Source of the DNA: Salinarimonas sp.
GTDB lineage: Bacteria > Pseudomonadota > Alphaproteobacteria > Rhizobiales > Beijerinckiaceae
DNA: 62,872 bases
Assembly: GCA_020832565.1 (NCBI GenBank)
Contig: JAFIEI010000017.1
Coordinates: 1-62,872, forward strand
Direction of reading: 5' to 3'
A program made the position numbers and the translations under genes. Position 1 is the stretch's first letter. Each line of letters starts with the position of its first letter. Positions 60,802-62,872 of this stretch are shown here, piece after piece. A model generated the notes under the pieces. The model was not told where the DNA came from. It saw only the letters and a program-made list of their open reading frames with translations, and did not search any database.

Positions 60802-62872
60802 ATGGCCGATTCCGAAGCATTCGTCATCTGGTTCGACAGCTTGCGTCGCAAGGATGGCGAGAAGGTCGGGGGCAAGAATTCCTCGCTGGGCGAGATGGTC
60901 CAGACGCTGAAGGGGCACGGCATCAACGTGCCGGACGGCTTTGCCACCACCGCGCATGCCTATTGGCGCTTCGTCGATGCCAATAACCTGCGCGATTTCA
61001 TGGCCGAGAAGATCGGCGCCTGGGAGAGTGGCGATGCCAGCCTCGCCGAGACCGGCAAGGCGATCCGCGAGGCCTTCGTGAAATCGACATGGCCCAAGGA
61101 TTTGGCCGAGGCGATCGTCACCTCCTATCGGGAACTATCCGGAAAATACGATATGGACGAGGCTGATACCGCTGTTCGTTCAAGTGCAACGGCAGAAGAT
61201 TTGCCCGATGCCAGCTTCGCCGGCCAGCAGGAGAGCTTCCTGAATATCTCCGGCGAGAAGGCACTGCTCGATGCCTGCCGGCGCTGCTACGCCTCCCTCT
61301 TCACCGACCGCGCGATCAGCTACCGCAAGGCCAAGGGCTTCGATCATTTCAAGGTAGCCCTCTCCATCGGCGTGCAGAAGATGGTGCGCGCCGATATCGG
61401 CGCTTCCGGCGTGATGTTCTCCATCGATACCGAGACGGGTTTCGACCGGGCGGTGCTGATCAATGCCGCCTGGGGGCTCGGCGAGAACGTGGTCCAGGGT
61501 GCCGTCGATCCCGACGAGTATACCGTGTTCAAGCCGCTCCTCGACGACGAGAAGCTCATCCCGATCCTCGAGAAGAAGCGCGGCTCCAAGAAGATCAAGA
61601 TGATCTATGCCAAATCCGGCGACAGCCCCGTGCGCAACGTCAACACCTCGCAGAAGGAGCGCGATGCGCAGGTGCTCTCGGATGACGAGATCGTCCAGCT
61701 TGCCCGCTGGGCCCGCGATATCGAACGGCATTACGAATGCCCGATGGATATCGAATGGGCCAGGGACGGCGAGAATGGCGGGCTGTTCATCGTGCAGGCG
61801 CGCCCCGAGACCGTGCAATCGCGCCTCGATGCGGGCGAGCTGAAACATTACACGGTGACGAAGAAAGGCAAGACCCTGATATCCGGCCTCGCCATCGGCG
61901 ACAGCGTCGTCACCGGCGAAGTCAGCGTGATCAAGAGCGTCAAGGATATCGACAAGTTCATCGACGGCTCGATCCTCGTCACCGACACCACGGATCCCGA
62001 CTGGGTGCCGATCATGAAGCGCGCGGCAGCCATCGTCACCGATTATGGCGGTCGCACCTCGCATGCCGCCATCGTCAGCCGCGAGCTCGGCCTGCCGGCC
62101 ATCGTCGGCACGGGAGATGCGACGCAGACGCTGCATGACGAGCAGGAGGTCACTGTCTCCTGCGCCGAGGGCGATCAGGGGTTCGTTTATGAGGGCATCG
62201 GCGAATTCGAGGTCGAGACGCTTTCCCTCGATGATATCCCGGAAACGCGCACCAAGATCATGCTCAATGTCGGCAATCCCGCCGCCGCCTTCCGCTGGTG
62301 GCGGCTGCCGGCGGAGGGGGTGGGCCTCGCGCGGATGGAATTCGTGATCAACAACTGGATCAAGGTCCACCCCGTCGCCCTCACCCGCTTCGACAAGCTG
62401 GAGGATGACGAGGCGCGCAAGACCATCGAGGAGCTGACACGCGGCTACGAGGACAAGGGCGATTATTTCGTCGACAGGCTGGCCCAGGGGCTCGCGAAGA
62501 TCGCGGCAACCTATTATCCCAAGCCCACCATCGTGCGCATGAGCGACTTCAAGACCAACGAATATGCAGGCCTGATCGGCGGCGCGCAGTTCGAGCCTCG
62601 GGAAGAAAATCCGATGCTCGGATTCCGCGGCGCCTCGCGCTATTACTCCGATCGCTACCGCGACGGCTTCGCGCTGGAATGCCGCGCCATCAGGAAGTTG
62701 CGTGAGGAGATCGGCCTCGACAATGTCGTCGTGATGATCCCCTTCTGCCGCTCCCTCGACGAGGCCGACAAGGTGCTCGAAGTGATGGCCGAGAACGGCC
62801 TCGTGCGCGGCGACAAAGGCTTGCAGGTCTATGTGATGTGCGAGATCCCCTCCAACGTCATCCTCGCCGAGG
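60802..62872 (+). CDS. ppsA: Phosphoenolpyruvate synthase, N-terminal 690 residues (cut by window edge)
   Basis: The frame is open from ATG 60802 (GGGGGAG six bases upstream) to the window end. The ATP-grasp half shows VGGKNSSLGEMVQTLKGHGI, RSSATAEDLPDASFAGQQES and the C-terminal VQARPETVQSR. The swivelling phosphohistidine domain has TDYGGRTSHAAIVSRELGLP with the catalytic histidine. The PEP-binding barrel then starts (NVGNPAAAFRWWRLPAEGVG) and shows LGFRGASRYY and MIPFCRSLDEA. The enzyme converts pyruvate and ATP to PEP, AMP and phosphate for gluconeogenesis. About 100 residues are missing. Confidence 0.95.
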   Translation, partial: MADSEAFVIWFDSLRRKDGEKVGGKNSSLGEMVQTLKGHGINVPDGFATTAHAYWRFVDANNLRDFMAEKIGAWESGDASLAETGKAIREAFVKSTWPKDLAEAIVTSYRELSGKYDMDEADTAVRSSATAEDLPDASFAGQQESFLNISGEKALLDACRRCYASLFTDRAISYRKAKGFDHFKVALSIGVQKMVRADIGASGVMFSIDTETGFDRAVLINAAWGLGENVVQGAVDPDEYTVFKPLLDDEKLIPILEKKRGSKKIKMIYAKSGDSPVRNVNTSQKERDAQVLSDDEIVQLARWARDIERHYECPMDIEWARDGENGGLFIVQARPETVQSRLDAGELKHYTVTKKGKTLISGLAIGDSVVTGEVSVIKSVKDIDKFIDGSILVTDTTDPDWVPIMKRAAAIVTDYGGRTSHAAIVSRELGLPAIVGTGDATQTLHDEQEVTVSCAEGDQGFVYEGIGEFEVETLSLDDIPETRTKIMLNVGNPAAAFRWWRLPAEGVGLARMEFVINNWIKVHPVALTRFDKLEDDEARKTIEELTRGYEDKGDYFVDRLAQGLAKIAATYYPKPTIVRMSDFKTNEYAGLIGGAQFEPREENPMLGFRGASRYYSDRYRDGFALECRAIRKLREEIGLDNVVVMIPFCRSLDEADKVLEVMAENGLVRGDKGLQVYVMCEIPSNVILAE

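Overview
The window looks like a chromosome segment from a GC-rich alphaproteobacterium, most likely of the order Hyphomicrobiales. Three things suggest this: the gene order rlpA-dacF-tmk-holB-metG-tatD-(MBL hydrolase), the presence of hspQ and ialB, and a CtrA-type TTAA-N7-TTAA box. A sequence with the architecture of the XerCD dif site lies at 1004-1031. Most genes to its right up to about 41 kb are on the minus strand, which would be co-directional with a fork moving toward a terminus there. The species is not determined.

Layout. 1-1290: the edge of an unknown gene, a filamentous-haemagglutinin remnant and the dif-like site. 1290-9600: a conserved housekeeping run on the minus strand (quinone oxidoreductase, PhnP-like hydrolase, tatD, metG, holB, tmk, dacF, rlpA). 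9989-10961: a ParA/ribbon-helix-helix pair, preceded by a CtrA-type box and GATC-rich repeats. 11554-11643: tRNA-Ser(TGA). 11650-17475: a decayed, AT-richer mobile region holding a serine recombinase, Bro-N antirepressor debris, an HNH-like protein, a truncated restriction/methylation gene and six copies of a GTGTAGT/ACTACAC palindrome. It ends abruptly at about 17475, where the methylase gene is fused to a permease gene that is itself cut off.

17480-24538 is the most interesting part. It is a minus-strand cassette of a MocR regulator, a lysine/ornithine N-hydroxylase of the SidA/IucD type, the remnant of an FAD-dependent DAO-type oxidase, a cupin-methionyl-tRNA-synthetase-like fusion, a signal-less periplasmic-binding-fold protein and a truncated amino acid permease. 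The hydroxylase, oxidase and cupin-MetRS trio matches the known machinery that makes N-N bonds (hydrazines) from N6-hydroxylysine and an amino acid, as in the s56-p1, triacsin and pyrazomycin pathways. Here it sits in an alphaproteobacterial island with the oxidase destroyed.

25223-34381: a probable operon for gamma-glutamyl peptide (glutathione-like) uptake and cleavage: GntR regulator, two ABC ATPases, binding protein, two permeases, gamma-glutamyltransferase and a DUF1028 protein. 34648-35675: a secreted protein and a DUF188 protein. 35755-42708: a cytochrome c oxidase locus with a subunit I-III fusion, CoxB, CopD-like and CtaG-like proteins, a DUF2231 protein, a ferric-reductase-like flavoprotein and a 29-residue membrane peptide. 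43004-45314: a K+ channel with a zinc ribbon and a secreted one-haem protein. 45315-47445: a repeat-rich non-coding zone with one small membrane protein. 47446-55373: CoA transferase, Cfa, UbiH-type hydroxylase, XRE-cupin regulator, VOC protein, a leucine-rich-repeat protein and an AEC transporter. 55565-62872: hspQ, ialB, a YejA-like binding protein, a degenerate acyl-CoA-synthetase-like protein, a degenerate receiver and the start of ppsA.

A GATC-rich palindromic repeat family occurs between genes (11029-11476, 34461-34474, about 42850-42900) and apparently also in frame inside two genes (the CoA transferase and the UbiH-type hydroxylase).
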